A stretch of DNA of 64,000 nucleotides from Pseudomonas sp. BMS12. Lineage in GTDB: Bacteria; Pseudomonadota; Gammaproteobacteria; Pseudomonadales; Pseudomonadaceae. Within the stretch, counting starts at the first letter, position 1, and every line of letters begins with the position of its first letter. This document shows positions 54,294 to 62,790 of the stretch, piece after piece. A program made the position numbers and the translations under genes. The notes beneath the pieces were generated by a model, which did no database searches, was not told the DNA's origin, and worked only from the letters and a program-made list of their open reading frames with translations. The stretch spans positions 62,001-126,000 of the forward strand of contig NZ_LSOF01000019.1 in NCBI RefSeq assembly GCF_001592875.1. The letters run 5' to 3'.

Positions 54294-55175
54294 ATGTCGC
54301 GAATCGAACTCACCCTGCCGCTGCCCGTCGATTACCGGGTGGATGATCTGCTGACCTTCCACCGCCGGGATGTGCAGGCCGTGGCCGAGCAGGTGAGCGA
54401 GGCGGGACTGGACAAGGGCATTCTCTGGCAGGGCCTGCCGGCGCGCCTGAGCATACGTTTCTCGGTGGAACGGGTACGGGTGACGCTGGAGGTCGACGGG
54501 GTGACTGCGGATGATCCGGCAGCCCTGCGTAGCCTGGCCGAGCGCATGCTGGGTCTGACCCAGGCGGTCGCGGATTTCGAGGTTGCACATGCCGATCACC
54601 CGTTGCTGGGCCGATTGATCGCTATCAACCACGGCCTGCGCGTGCCGCAGTCGGCCTCGCCGTTCGAGGCATTGAGCTGGGCGATCAGCGGTCAGCAGAT
54701 CAGCCTGCCGGTGGCCATTTCCCTGCGCCGCAAGCTGATCCAGCTGGCCGGGCGGCGCCACTCCAGTGGCCTGTTCTGCTACCCGGACGCTGGCGCGGTG
54801 GCTGCGCTGGACGAGAATGCGCTGGGCCAGGCCGGTTTCTCCCGGGCCAAGACCCAGGCCCTGTTATTGCTGGCTCGTGAAGTTGTAGAAGGGCGCCTGC
54901 CCTTGGACGCTTGGCTGGAGGACGAGCCGGCCGAAGCCATAGGCGAGCGCCTGCTGGCGTTAAAGGGCATCGGCCCCTGGACTGTGGACTACGCCCTGCT
55001 GCGCGGCTTCGCCAGGCTGGACGGCTCGCTGCATGGCGACGCCGCCGTGCGTCGTCAGCTGCAGAGGCTGCTGGGGGCGGAGGAGAAACTCAGCCAGCCC
55101 TTCGTGCGCGACTGGCTGCTGCCCTTCGCGCCCTGGCGAGCGCTGGTGGCCGCGCATCTCTGGGCGATGTCGTAA
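54294..55175 (+). CDS. AlkA-like DNA-3-methyladenine glycosylase II
   Basis: 293 aa from the ATG at 54294; the frame is open upstream over the divergent receptor start. HhH-GPD superfamily. An AlkA-N-like domain (about 1-105) precedes the FEALSWAISGQQISLPVA helix, and helix-hairpin-helix LKGIGPWT lies near residue 225. Asp249 in SLHGDAAVRR fits the catalytic aspartate. It excises alkylated bases. No Ada-type regulator is adjacent. This is the second alkylpurine glycosylase in the window besides Mpg. Confidence 0.88.
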   Translation: MSRIELTLPLPVDYRVDDLLTFHRRDVQAVAEQVSEAGLDKGILWQGLPARLSIRFSVERVRVTLEVDGVTADDPAALRSLAERMLGLTQAVADFEVAHADHPLLGRLIAINHGLRVPQSASPFEALSWAISGQQISLPVAISLRRKLIQLAGRRHSSGLFCYPDAGAVAALDENALGQAGFSRAKTQALLLLAREVVEGRLPLDAWLEDEPAEAIGERLLALKGIGPWTVDYALLRGFARLDGSLHGDAAVRRQLQRLLGAEEKLSQPFVRDWLLPFAPWRALVAAHLWAMS

Positions 55176-55257
55176 GCTCTCAGGCATCGCGCAAAGGCTC
55201 GCGAGCTAGAGCGGGCCTCTATCCGACAACGCCCGGCCGGCGCGCAGCAGCCTTTGC

Positions 55258-56547
55258 TCAGCGCAGCCGCTGCAGCAGCGCCGGAGTCGGGTAGCCGTCG
55301 GCCGGTAGTCCCAGGCTCTGCTGGAAGGCACGCACGGCACGGCGGGTGTTGGCGCCGATGATGCCGTCGGCCGGGCCCGGGTTGTAGCCGCGTGCGGCCA
55401 GACCTTCCTGCAGGGCGATGCGTTCGCTGCGCCCGAGCGGGCGCTCATCCTTCGGCCAGCCGCCGCTGATCTGTCCGCCGCCGTCGAAGCTGGCGCCGAG
55501 CAGGCCTACGGCCAGGGCATAGGACGAGGAGTTGTTGTACTTGAGGATGGCGCCGAAGTTGCCGAACACCAGGAAGGCCGGGCCACGATGGCCGGCGGGC
55601 AGCAGCAGGTAACCGCGGTCGTCGGCGGCAAGGCCTTGCGGCGTGCCCTTGATGCCCAGTACATGCCATTCGGCGTAGGTCTTGCGAATGTCGCTGTCGG
55701 CCAGGGCGTAGTCGAACGTGTCCGGCAGGGCGACCTGGAAGCCCCAGGGTTTGTCCATCTGCCAACCGGAGGCCTGCAGGTAGTGGGCGGCCGAGGCCAG
55801 GGCGTCGGCGCTGGAATTCCAGATGTCGCGGCGGCCGTCACCGTCGAAATCCACCGCATGGCTCAGGTAGGTGGTGGGGATGAACTGGGTCTGGCCCATG
55901 GCGCCGGCCCAGGAACCGCGCAGCCCGGCGGGCGTAGTATCACCGCTCTGCAGGATCTGCAGCGCGGCCAGCAGCTGACTCTCGGCAAACTGCGGGCGGC
56001 GACCTTCATAGGCCAGGGTGGCCAGTGAGCGGATCACGGAGTTGTCGCCCATGAACTGGCCGAAGCTGCTCTCCATGCCCCAGATTGCCACCAGTACTTC
56101 ACGGTTGACGCCGTAGCGCTGCTCGATGGCATCCAGGGCAGCCGCATGTTCACGCAACAGGGCCTGGCCCTTGCGTACCCGGGTCGGTGAAATGGCGCCT
56201 TCCAGGTACTCCCAGACCGAACGGGTGAACTCCGGTTGTGCACCGTCGGCACGAACCACCGCGGGGTCGGGGGCTACGCCGGCGAAGGCGCGTTCGAACA
56301 GCGCGGGCTGGATGCCGGCCCGCAGGGCCTTGTCGCGAAACTGTTGGCGCCAGTCGGCGAAGTCGATGGCCGGGGTGGCGGCTGTTGCAACCTGAATCGG
56401 CGGTTTGGCAGCGCTCGGGGCTTGCGGCAGGGCGGTGCCGGTCGGCTGGCCAGGGTCGGTCTGGGGTGTTTCGGCGCAGGCGCCGAGAAGCAGGATGCCG
56501 GCGATGAGCAGGCAGCTCGAGCGGCGGTAGGCAGGGCGGTGGAGCAT
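55258..56547 (-). CDS. Lytic murein transglycosylase with peptidoglycan-binding domain
   Basis: 429 aa. Lipoprotein signal with lipobox LLGAC (Cys near 24). The MltB/SltB-type catalytic domain (about 68-340) has the catalytic Glu in IWGMESSFGQFMG (near 155) and SWAGAMGQTQFIPTTYLSHAVDFDGDGRRDIW. A C-terminal PG_binding_1 domain (about 365-427, LQEGLAARGYNPGPADGIIGANTRRAVRAFQ) follows. It is distinct from the mltB in the rodA operon. It probably sits in the outer membrane and cleaves glycan strands. Confidence 0.93.
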   Translation of the reverse strand: MLHRPAYRRSSCLLIAGILLLGACAETPQTDPGQPTGTALPQAPSAAKPPIQVATAATPAIDFADWRQQFRDKALRAGIQPALFERAFAGVAPDPAVVRADGAQPEFTRSVWEYLEGAISPTRVRKGQALLREHAAALDAIEQRYGVNREVLVAIWGMESSFGQFMGDNSVIRSLATLAYEGRRPQFAESQLLAALQILQSGDTTPAGLRGSWAGAMGQTQFIPTTYLSHAVDFDGDGRRDIWNSSADALASAAHYLQASGWQMDKPWGFQVALPDTFDYALADSDIRKTYAEWHVLGIKGTPQGLAADDRGYLLLPAGHRGPAFLVFGNFGAILKYNNSSSYALAVGLLGASFDGGGQISGGWPKDERPLGRSERIALQEGLAARGYNPGPADGIIGANTRRAVRAFQQSLGLPADGYPTPALLQRLR

Positions 56548-56606
56548 GTTGTGGTGTCTCGGTCTTGCCAGTCAGGCTGCGACCTTATCATGCCCGCAGG
56601 CGCGGA

Positions 56607-56780
56607 TCAGGCGGCTTTACTTTCCGGCGCCATAAAGCAAGAAGCCTCCCAGTTTTGCTGGGAGGCTTCGCGGCGGTAGCTGCCTTTGCCTTTCTTGGGC
56701 TGCTCCTGACGGCAGCGGAACAGGGGTTGGGCGACGATGGATTTGGCCTTGTTCGGCCGTTTGCCGGCTTTCTTGCTCAT
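56607..56780 (-). CDS. arfA: Alternative ribosome-rescue factor ArfA
   Basis: 57 aa, MSKKAGKRPNKAKS then the ArfA core: PLFRCR..., KKGKGSYRRE, and QQNWEAS near residue 46. ArfA enters ribosomes stalled on non-stop mRNA and recruits RF2 when tmRNA is lacking. The coding sequence contains a 12-bp perfect hairpin followed by TTGCTTT (56641-56669). Transcription or RNA processing there would remove the stop codon and tail. In E. coli such truncated arfA mRNA puts ArfA under tmRNA control, and the same logic is likely here. The position after holA fits Pseudomonas. The start has only a modest Shine-Dalgarno signal. Confidence 0.9.
   Translation of the reverse strand: MSKKAGKRPNKAKSIVAQPLFRCRQEQPKKGKGSYRREASQQNWEASCFMAPESKAA
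56634..56669 (-). terminator. Hairpin terminator inside arfA
   Basis: On the minus strand GAAGCCTCCCAG-CAAAA-CTGGGAGGCTTC is followed by TTGCTTT. The 12-bp stem lies within codons about 38-46, before the stop at 56607. It therefore yields a non-stop mRNA that still encodes the functional core. Confidence 0.85.
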
Positions 56781-56898
56781 CTTGGGTTCCTCGCTGGGCC
56801 GCGAGATTGCGGACGGCGCGGACTATGCGCCGCTGGTTGAAAAATGTCCAGATGCTGTCGGGAGGCTGCAGGACGGCTATTCCGCTAGCGCCGTCGGG

Positions 56899-57933
56899 TT
56901 ATTCGCTCAGTGACAGACGCTGACCGGCCATCAGCATGGCCAGGCGGGAAAGACTGCGCCATGGGTCGCCGGCGGCCTGGCCCTTGACCTGGGCGTCGAT
57001 GCGCTGGGCGTCGATCAGCAGTTGGTGCCAGCGCGCTGCAGTGTGGCGTTGCACGGCCTTGGCGATCAGCGGGCGGCGTTTGTCCCAGATCGGCGGGCGG
57101 GCGCTGGCGAAGGCTTTTTCCAGTGGTACGCCCTGGCTGTACTGCTGGGCGATGCCGGCCAGCTGGCGCAGTTCGCGCGCCAGCATGACCAGGATGAACA
57201 GCGACTCGACGCCCTCGCCGCGCAAGCCTTCGAGCATGCGCTGGGCATGCGCGGCCTCGCCGTTGAGGATGGCATCGATCAGGCCGAACACGTCATAACG
57301 GGCACTGTCGGCCACCGCCGCCTGTACGGTGCTGGCGTCCACCTGGTTGCCTTCGGCGAGCAGCTTGAGCTTCTCGATTTCCTGGGCGGCGGCCAGCAGG
57401 TTGCCCTCGACGCGGGCGGCGATCAGCTCCACTGCTTCCTGGCTGGCGGCCAAGCCGGCCTGGGACAGGCGCTGACGAATCCAGGCGGGTAGCTGGGCGG
57501 CGTCCACGGGCCAGATCTGCAGGAACTGGCTGTTGGGGCCTTCGATCAGGGCCTTGGCCCACTTGGTCTTCTGCGTGCTGCCATCGAGCTTGGGCAGGCT
57601 GATGAGCAAGGTGGTGTCTTCCGGCGGACGCTGCAGGTATTCGAGGATGGCCGCAGTGCCCTTGTCGCCAGGCTTGCCATTGTTGATGCGCAGTTCGAGC
57701 AAACGCTTCTCGGCAAACAGCGACAGGCTGGCGCCTGCCTCGTAGAGCAGGCCCCAGTCGAAACTGGCCTCGGCATGGAACACCTGGCGCTCGCTGACGC
57801 CTTGTGCGCGAGCGGCAGCGCGAATGGCGTCCTCGGCCTCCTGGCACAGCAGCGGTTCATCGCCGCTGACCACGTAGACCGGGGCGAGGCCGCCCTGCAG
57901 GTGTTTGCCGAGCTGGTTGGGATTGAGCTTCAT
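56899..57933 (-). CDS. holA: DNA polymerase III delta subunit
   Basis: 344 aa. It is the clamp-loader subunit that opens the beta sliding clamp. The N-terminal LAPVYVVSGDEPLLCQEAEDAIRAAARAQG (about residues 16-45), LFAEKRLLELRI with the beta-binding wedge (near 73), and the delta-specific EIEKLKLLAEGNQVDASTVQAAVADSARYDVFGLIDAIL block (about 186-225) are evident. It is third in leuS-lptE-holA, 30 nt after lptE. Confidence 0.95.
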   Translation of the reverse strand: MKLNPNQLGKHLQGGLAPVYVVSGDEPLLCQEAEDAIRAAARAQGVSERQVFHAEASFDWGLLYEAGASLSLFAEKRLLELRINNGKPGDKGTAAILEYLQRPPEDTTLLISLPKLDGSTQKTKWAKALIEGPNSQFLQIWPVDAAQLPAWIRQRLSQAGLAASQEAVELIAARVEGNLLAAAQEIEKLKLLAEGNQVDASTVQAAVADSARYDVFGLIDAILNGEAAHAQRMLEGLRGEGVESLFILVMLARELRQLAGIAQQYSQGVPLEKAFASARPPIWDKRRPLIAKAVQRHTAARWHQLLIDAQRIDAQVKGQAAGDPWRSLSRLAMLMAGQRLSLSE

Positions 57934-57963
57934 CGCCGGGGCCGGTTTCCCGGCCCTATCCGC

Positions 57964-58575
57964 TTACTGGCTGATCGGCAGCTGGATCGGCGACTGCTGC
58001 GGCGCCGACTCCTGCTCGGCACGACGAGCCGCGGCGGCGGCTTCCGCTTCGGCCTGGGCCTTGGCTTCGGCTTCCTGCTGCAGTTGCTCCAGCTTGGCCG
58101 GGGTCAGCAGCTGCAGGCGCAGGGAGAGCTGTTGAACCAGCTCGCGACGCATCTCCTTGCGCACCTGTTCGGATTCCTGGCTGGAGCCGGTTAGGTTGTT
58201 GCCGTCGTGCACGTAGGTGGTCTGCACTTCCAGCTGATCCTGCAACAGCAGCATGTTCTTGCTGCCGCGGATCTCGTAGTCCAGTTTGCTGGTCAGCTCA
58301 TACTCGACGCTGCGCGCGCTGCTGGTATAGCTGGCGGTGCGCTGGTCCTGCTGCTCGTTGGCCAGGAACAGGCGATAGGGCGCGCCGTTGTGCACCTTGA
58401 CTCCACTGTTCTCGAGCAGTTGGCGCAGATCCTTGACCGTGTCGCCGTAGGCATTGCGTGCCTGCAGGTCGATTTCCTTGATGGCGAAGTCGGCATCGCC
58501 CGTGCCGCGCAGCTGGAAGCCACAGGCACTGAGCAGGGTGGCCATCGCGACGATCAGCAGATTCCGTTTCATCAT
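57964..58575 (-). CDS. lptE: LPS-assembly lipoprotein LptE
   Basis: 203 aa; the second Met (58572) is an equal start. Lipobox LSAC puts the lipidated Cys near 18, followed by GFQLRGTGDADFAIKEIDLQA, typical of LptE/RlpB. It plugs the LptD barrel and helps export LPS. After the conserved domain the C-terminus has a long Ala/Glu/Gln-rich charged stretch (about 165-195, EAEAKAQAEAEAAAAA) likely to be a helix. It is downstream of leuS in the standard leuS-lptE-holA order. Confidence 0.93.
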   Translation of the reverse strand: MMKRNLLIVAMATLLSACGFQLRGTGDADFAIKEIDLQARNAYGDTVKDLRQLLENSGVKVHNGAPYRLFLANEQQDQRTASYTSSARSVEYELTSKLDYEIRGSKNMLLLQDQLEVQTTYVHDGNNLTGSSQESEQVRKEMRRELVQQLSLRLQLLTPAKLEQLQQEAEAKAQAEAEAAAAARRAEQESAPQQSPIQLPISQ

Positions 58576-58646
58576 TCTCTTCTATCCCCTTGGAGAGTCC
58601 CGGTGCCATGCGGGCATGGCGCCGGGCTTAATCAGTTGGCGACTAC

Positions 58647-61259
58647 TCAGTTGGCAACAATGTTGACCAGCTTGCCCGGTACCACGATGACCTTGCGGAT
58701 GGTCACCCCTTCGGTGAAGCGCTGCACGTTCTCGTTGGCGCGGGCGGCAGCCTCGACTTCCTCGCGGCTGGCGCTGGCCGGCACTTCGATCTGCCCACGC
58801 AGCTTGCCGTTGACCTGGATGACCAGGGTCAGGTTGTCCTGCACCAGGGCACTTTCGTCGACCTGCGGCCAGGCTGCATCGATGATGGCGCCGCTCTTGC
58901 CCAGCTGTTGCCACAGTTCGTGGCAGATATGCGGGGTGATCGGCGCCAGCAGCAGAGCCACGGTTTCCAGGCCCTGCTGCAGCAGGGCGCGGTCCTGTTC
59001 GGTGGCGGTAGCGGCCTTCTCCAGCACGTTCATCAGGGTCATCACCTGGGCGATGGCGGTGTTGAACTTGTGGTGCTGGCCGACATCGTTGCTGGCCTGC
59101 TTGATGGCCAGGTGAATGGCGCGACGTACGGCCTTCTGCTCGTCGTTCAGGCTGGTAACTTCCAGTGCGCCCGGCAGGCCGGCGCTGACGTGGCCATGGG
59201 CCAGGCGCCAGACGCGGCGCAGGAAGCGGTTGGCGCCTTCGATACCGGCGTCCGACCACTCGCAGCTCATGTCGGGCGGCGAGGCAAACATCATGAACAG
59301 GCGGCAGGTGTCGGCGCCGTAGGCGTCGATCATGGCCTGCGGGTCGACGCCGTTGTTCTTCGACTTGGACATCTTCTCGGTGCCGCCGATTTCCACCGGC
59401 AGGCCGTCGCTCTTCAGCTTGGCGCCGATGACCTTGGCCTTGGCGTCGCGTTCGACTTCCACGTCGGCCGGGTTGAACCAGTCCTTGCCGCCGTTTTCCA
59501 GGGTGCGGTAGTAGGTCTCGGCGACCACCATGCCCTGGGTCAGCAGGTTCTTGAACGGCTCGTTGGAGGTGACCAGACCTTCGTCACGCATCAGCTTGTG
59601 GAAGAAGCGCGCGTACAAGAGGTGCAGGATGGCGTGCTCGATACCGCCGATGTACTGGTCCACCGGCAGCCAGTGGTTGGCGGCCTGCGGGTCGACCATG
59701 CCGCCGGTGTAGCTCGGCGAGGCGTAGCGCGCGTAGTACCAGGACGACTCGACGAAAGTGTCCATGGTGTCGGTTTCACGCTTGGCCGCGCTGCCGCATT
59801 TCGGGCAGGTGCACTCGTAGAACTCGGGCATCTTGGCCAGCGGCGAACCGGCACCGTCCGGTACCACGTCTTCCGGCAGGACTACCGGCAGCTGGTCTTC
59901 CGGCACGGGTACGTCGCCACAGCTCGGGCAGTGGATGATCGGGATCGGGCAGCCCCAGTAGCGCTGGCGGCTGATGCCCCAGTCACGCAGACGGAACTGG
60001 GTCTTGCGCGTGCCGTGCTCGCTGGCTTCCAGGTCGCCGACGATGGCATCGAAGGCAGCGGTGAAGTCGAGGTTGTCGTACTTGCCGGAGTTGATGGTGG
60101 TCAGACCGGCCTTGTCGCCGTACCAGTCCTGCCAGGTGCTGGTGTCGTAGTCCTTGCCTTCGCCGGTGTAGACCTGCTTGATCGGCAGGTCGTACTTGCC
60201 CGCGAACTCGAAGTCACGCTCGTCATGTGCCGGTACGGCCATCACCGCGCCTTCGCCGTAGCCCCACAGCACGTAGTTGGCGACGAATACCGGCAGCTTG
60301 TCGCCGGTCAGCGGATGGATGACGAACTGGCCGGTGGCCAGGCCCTTCTTCTCCATGGTGGCCATGTCGGCCTCGGCCACGGAGCCTGCCTTGCATTCGG
60401 CGATAAAGGCGGCGATGGCCGGGTTGGCCTCGGCGGCACGCTGGGCCAGCGGGTGCTCGGCGGCCACGGCGACGTAGGTGGCGCCCATCAGGGTGTCGGG
60501 ACGGGTCGAGTAGACCTTGAGCTGGCCGTCGATGCCGATGCTGGCGACGTCGTAATCGAACACGATGTCGGCACCGAAGCTCTTGCCGATCCAGTTGCGC
60601 TGCATGGTCTTGACCTGCTCGGGCCAGCCCTCCAGCTCATCCAGGCTGCTCAGCAGCTCTTCGGCATAGGCGGTGATCTTGAAGTAGTACATCGGGATTT
60701 CGCGCTTCTCGATCAGCGCGCCCGAACGCCAGCCACGGCCGTCGATGACCTGCTCGTTGGCCAGGACGGTCTGGTCGACCGGGTCCCAGTTGACGGTGCC
60801 GTTCTTGCGATAGATCACGCCCTTCTCGAACAACTTGGTGAACAGCCACTGTTCCCAGCGGTAGTAGTCCGGCTTGCAGGTGGTGACTTCGCGAGTCCAG
60901 TCGATGGCCAGGCCCAGCGATTTCAGCTGGGTCTTCATGTAGTCGATGTTTTCGTAGGTCCACTTGGCCGGCGCGACCTTGTTTTTCATCGCGGCGTTTT
61001 CCGCCGGCATGCCGAAGGCGTCCCAACCCATCGGCTGCAGTACGTTCTTGCCCTGCATACGCTGGTAGCGGGCGATCACGTCACCGATGGTGTAGTTGCG
61101 CACGTGGCCCATGTGCAGCTTGCCGCTCGGGTAGGGGAACATCGACAGGCAGTAGAAGGTCTCCTTGCCTGGTTGCTCGCTCACTACAAAGGATTTCTGC
61201 TCGTTCCAGTGGGTCTGGGCGGCGGCTTCGATATCACGGGGCGAATACTGTTCGTGCAT
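58647..61259 (-). CDS. leuS: Leucyl-tRNA synthetase
   Basis: 870 aa from the ATG at 61259 (MHEQYSP); a further in-frame ATG at 61304 is unlikely. Class I motifs: PYPSGKLHMGHVRNYT (HIGH, about residues 42-57) and EKMSKSKNNGVDP (KMSKS, near 625). The CP1 editing domain (about 225-415) has TRPDTLMGATYVAVA. The zinc-finger-like insert with CPSCGDVP and CTCPKCGS is present. It leads the operon with lptE and holA. Confidence 0.97.
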   Translation of the reverse strand: MHEQYSPRDIEAAAQTHWNEQKSFVVSEQPGKETFYCLSMFPYPSGKLHMGHVRNYTIGDVIARYQRMQGKNVLQPMGWDAFGMPAENAAMKNKVAPAKWTYENIDYMKTQLKSLGLAIDWTREVTTCKPDYYRWEQWLFTKLFEKGVIYRKNGTVNWDPVDQTVLANEQVIDGRGWRSGALIEKREIPMYYFKITAYAEELLSSLDELEGWPEQVKTMQRNWIGKSFGADIVFDYDVASIGIDGQLKVYSTRPDTLMGATYVAVAAEHPLAQRAAEANPAIAAFIAECKAGSVAEADMATMEKKGLATGQFVIHPLTGDKLPVFVANYVLWGYGEGAVMAVPAHDERDFEFAGKYDLPIKQVYTGEGKDYDTSTWQDWYGDKAGLTTINSGKYDNLDFTAAFDAIVGDLEASEHGTRKTQFRLRDWGISRQRYWGCPIPIIHCPSCGDVPVPEDQLPVVLPEDVVPDGAGSPLAKMPEFYECTCPKCGSAAKRETDTMDTFVESSWYYARYASPSYTGGMVDPQAANHWLPVDQYIGGIEHAILHLLYARFFHKLMRDEGLVTSNEPFKNLLTQGMVVAETYYRTLENGGKDWFNPADVEVERDAKAKVIGAKLKSDGLPVEIGGTEKMSKSKNNGVDPQAMIDAYGADTCRLFMMFASPPDMSCEWSDAGIEGANRFLRRVWRLAHGHVSAGLPGALEVTSLNDEQKAVRRAIHLAIKQASNDVGQHHKFNTAIAQVMTLMNVLEKAATATEQDRALLQQGLETVALLLAPITPHICHELWQQLGKSGAIIDAAWPQVDESALVQDNLTLVIQVNGKLRGQIEVPASASREEVEAAARANENVQRFTEGVTIRKVIVVPGKLVNIVAN

Positions 61260-61449
61260 GGGGTTTCGGCGCTGAAATAGGGGCTTCGAGAAACGCCGTA
61301 GCATACATGAGCCCCCTCGATTCAGGGAAACCCTGATTGCCCCCGGCTCGCGGGCCCGGTCGCCGTTTGTCGCGGCGTCCGGTTGCCGGGCGGGCCGACG
61401 CTAAGCTTGTCACAGGGGCGTGCAGCGACGGCGCCCGGTTGAGGTGATG

Positions 61450-61914
61450 ATGGCAGAGTTGCGGCAGACGGAGGCAGGGGGCGGGCTCTACGAGCGGCTG
61501 TTGCAGCGCCTTGCCCTGGCGCTGGAGGAGGCGGATACCGCAACCCGTCTGCATCAGGCCGCACCGCTGGAACTGGAGCTGCGCGGTCTGACCCCGGCCG
61601 AGCTGGAGCTGATTCGTGCCTATCTCGATCGCGACTTGAACTGGCTGCGCGGCTGGCATGCGGCGGCCGAAGAGCTGGCGTCGATCGAGCTGCTGCCGGT
61701 GCGTCAGGGGCGAGCCGCGAGCAAGGCGAGCGGCAAGGCGCCGAGCCGGCCGCAGGGCAAGGTGGCGCCAGTGCGCGGCAAACCCCTGATCAGGAAGCGT
61801 CAGCAGCTCTGCTGCGCCTTGTGTGGCGCAGTGGCGCAGATCCAGCGTGGTGAAGGCGTGCTGCCATGCACCGCCTGCGGCTCCAAGCTGTTCCGCGCCG
61901 GGCAGCCGCGCTAG
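61450..61914 (+). CDS. Zinc-ribbon protein (DUF1451-like)
   Basis: 154 aa from the ATG at 61450, chosen because GAGG lies 5 nt upstream; 61447 is an adjacent alternative. The N-terminal half is helical (YERLLQRLALALEEADT, LTPAELELIRAYLDRDLNWLRGW). A basic Ser/Lys/Arg-rich linker (about 95-120) leads to a C-terminal four-cysteine zinc ribbon, CCALCG...CTACGSKLF. The family is found near leuS and lnt in pseudomonads and its function is unknown. Confidence 0.85.
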   Translation: MAELRQTEAGGGLYERLLQRLALALEEADTATRLHQAAPLELELRGLTPAELELIRAYLDRDLNWLRGWHAAAEELASIELLPVRQGRAASKASGKAPSRPQGKVAPVRGKPLIRKRQQLCCALCGAVAQIQRGEGVLPCTACGSKLFRAGQPR

Positions 61915-61976
61915 CGTCTACGCTCTCGACTAGGTCGCCAACTGCACATAGTCTCTGCGGGCACTTGGAGGTGCCC

Positions 61977-62744
61977 ATGGAACTGCGCTTTATCCTCAAA
62001 CAATTGATCCTGCCGCCTGGCGGCTTTCTCCTGCTGATTCTGCTGGCCTGGCTGCTCTGGGCCTGGCTGGGACGGCCACGCTTGGCCAGTCTGTGCCTGG
62101 CAATCGGTCTGGCGGGGTTGTGGCTGTTCAGCCTGCCGGCGGTCATGGAGTGGGCGGGGCGGCAGATCGAGCGGGAGCCTGCCCTGGCGGAAGGTGAGTG
62201 GGCCGGGCTGGCGCAGCGGGCCGAAGTCATCGTGATTCTCGGTTCGGGACGCGAGGAGGCCGATCCCGCCTGGGGCAGCGACCAGCCCAGCGTCACCGCA
62301 ATCGAGCGTCTGCGCTACGCGGCCCGATTGCAGCGTGCGTCGAGCCTGCCGATCCTGATCAGTGGCGGCCTGCACTACGGTCAGCCACCGAGTGAGGCGG
62401 GACTGATGGCGGATGCCCTGCAGCGCGATTTCGGCGTCGCGACGCGCTGGCGCGAAGAGCGCAGCCGCACCACCTGGGAGAATGCCTTGCTCAGCGCCGA
62501 GATGCTGCGTGGCGAAGGCATTCGCCGTGTGGTGCTGGTGACCCAGGCGGCGCATATGCCGCGTGCGCGCTGGTGCTTCGAGCAGCAGGGGCTGGAAGTG
62601 GTGGCGGCGCCGCTGGGTTTTCTCGGGGTGCCCAACGAGCGGCCGCTGGGCGGCTGGCTGCCGGAGAGCAAGGCCTTGTGGCAGAACACCCGCCTGCTTA
62701 ACGAGGCCCTGGGGCTGGCGGTCTATCCGCTGCTCTATCGCTGA
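61977..62744 (+). CDS. YdcF/ElyC-family (DUF218) membrane protein
   Basis: 255 aa from the ATG at 61977, with a near-ideal GGAGG. Two N-terminal transmembrane helices (about 12-30 and 38-55) precede a DUF218 domain: VIVILGSGREEAD (about 83-95), ISGGLHYGQPPSEAGLMADAL (near 127), EERSRTTWENALLSAEML and VVLVTQAAHMPRARWCFEQQGL. The E. coli relative ElyC affects peptidoglycan and undecaprenyl-lipid homeostasis. It lies next to lnt, convergent. Confidence 0.9.
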   Translation: MELRFILKQLILPPGGFLLLILLAWLLWAWLGRPRLASLCLAIGLAGLWLFSLPAVMEWAGRQIEREPALAEGEWAGLAQRAEVIVILGSGREEADPAWGSDQPSVTAIERLRYAARLQRASSLPILISGGLHYGQPPSEAGLMADALQRDFGVATRWREERSRTTWENALLSAEMLRGEGIRRVVLVTQAAHMPRARWCFEQQGLEVVAAPLGFLGVPNERPLGGWLPESKALWQNTRLLNEALGLAVYPLLYR

Positions 62745-62790
62745 GGCTGGGGCAGTGGGCTGCCGCGTCGCGGCGAGTCCACCTTCAGCC

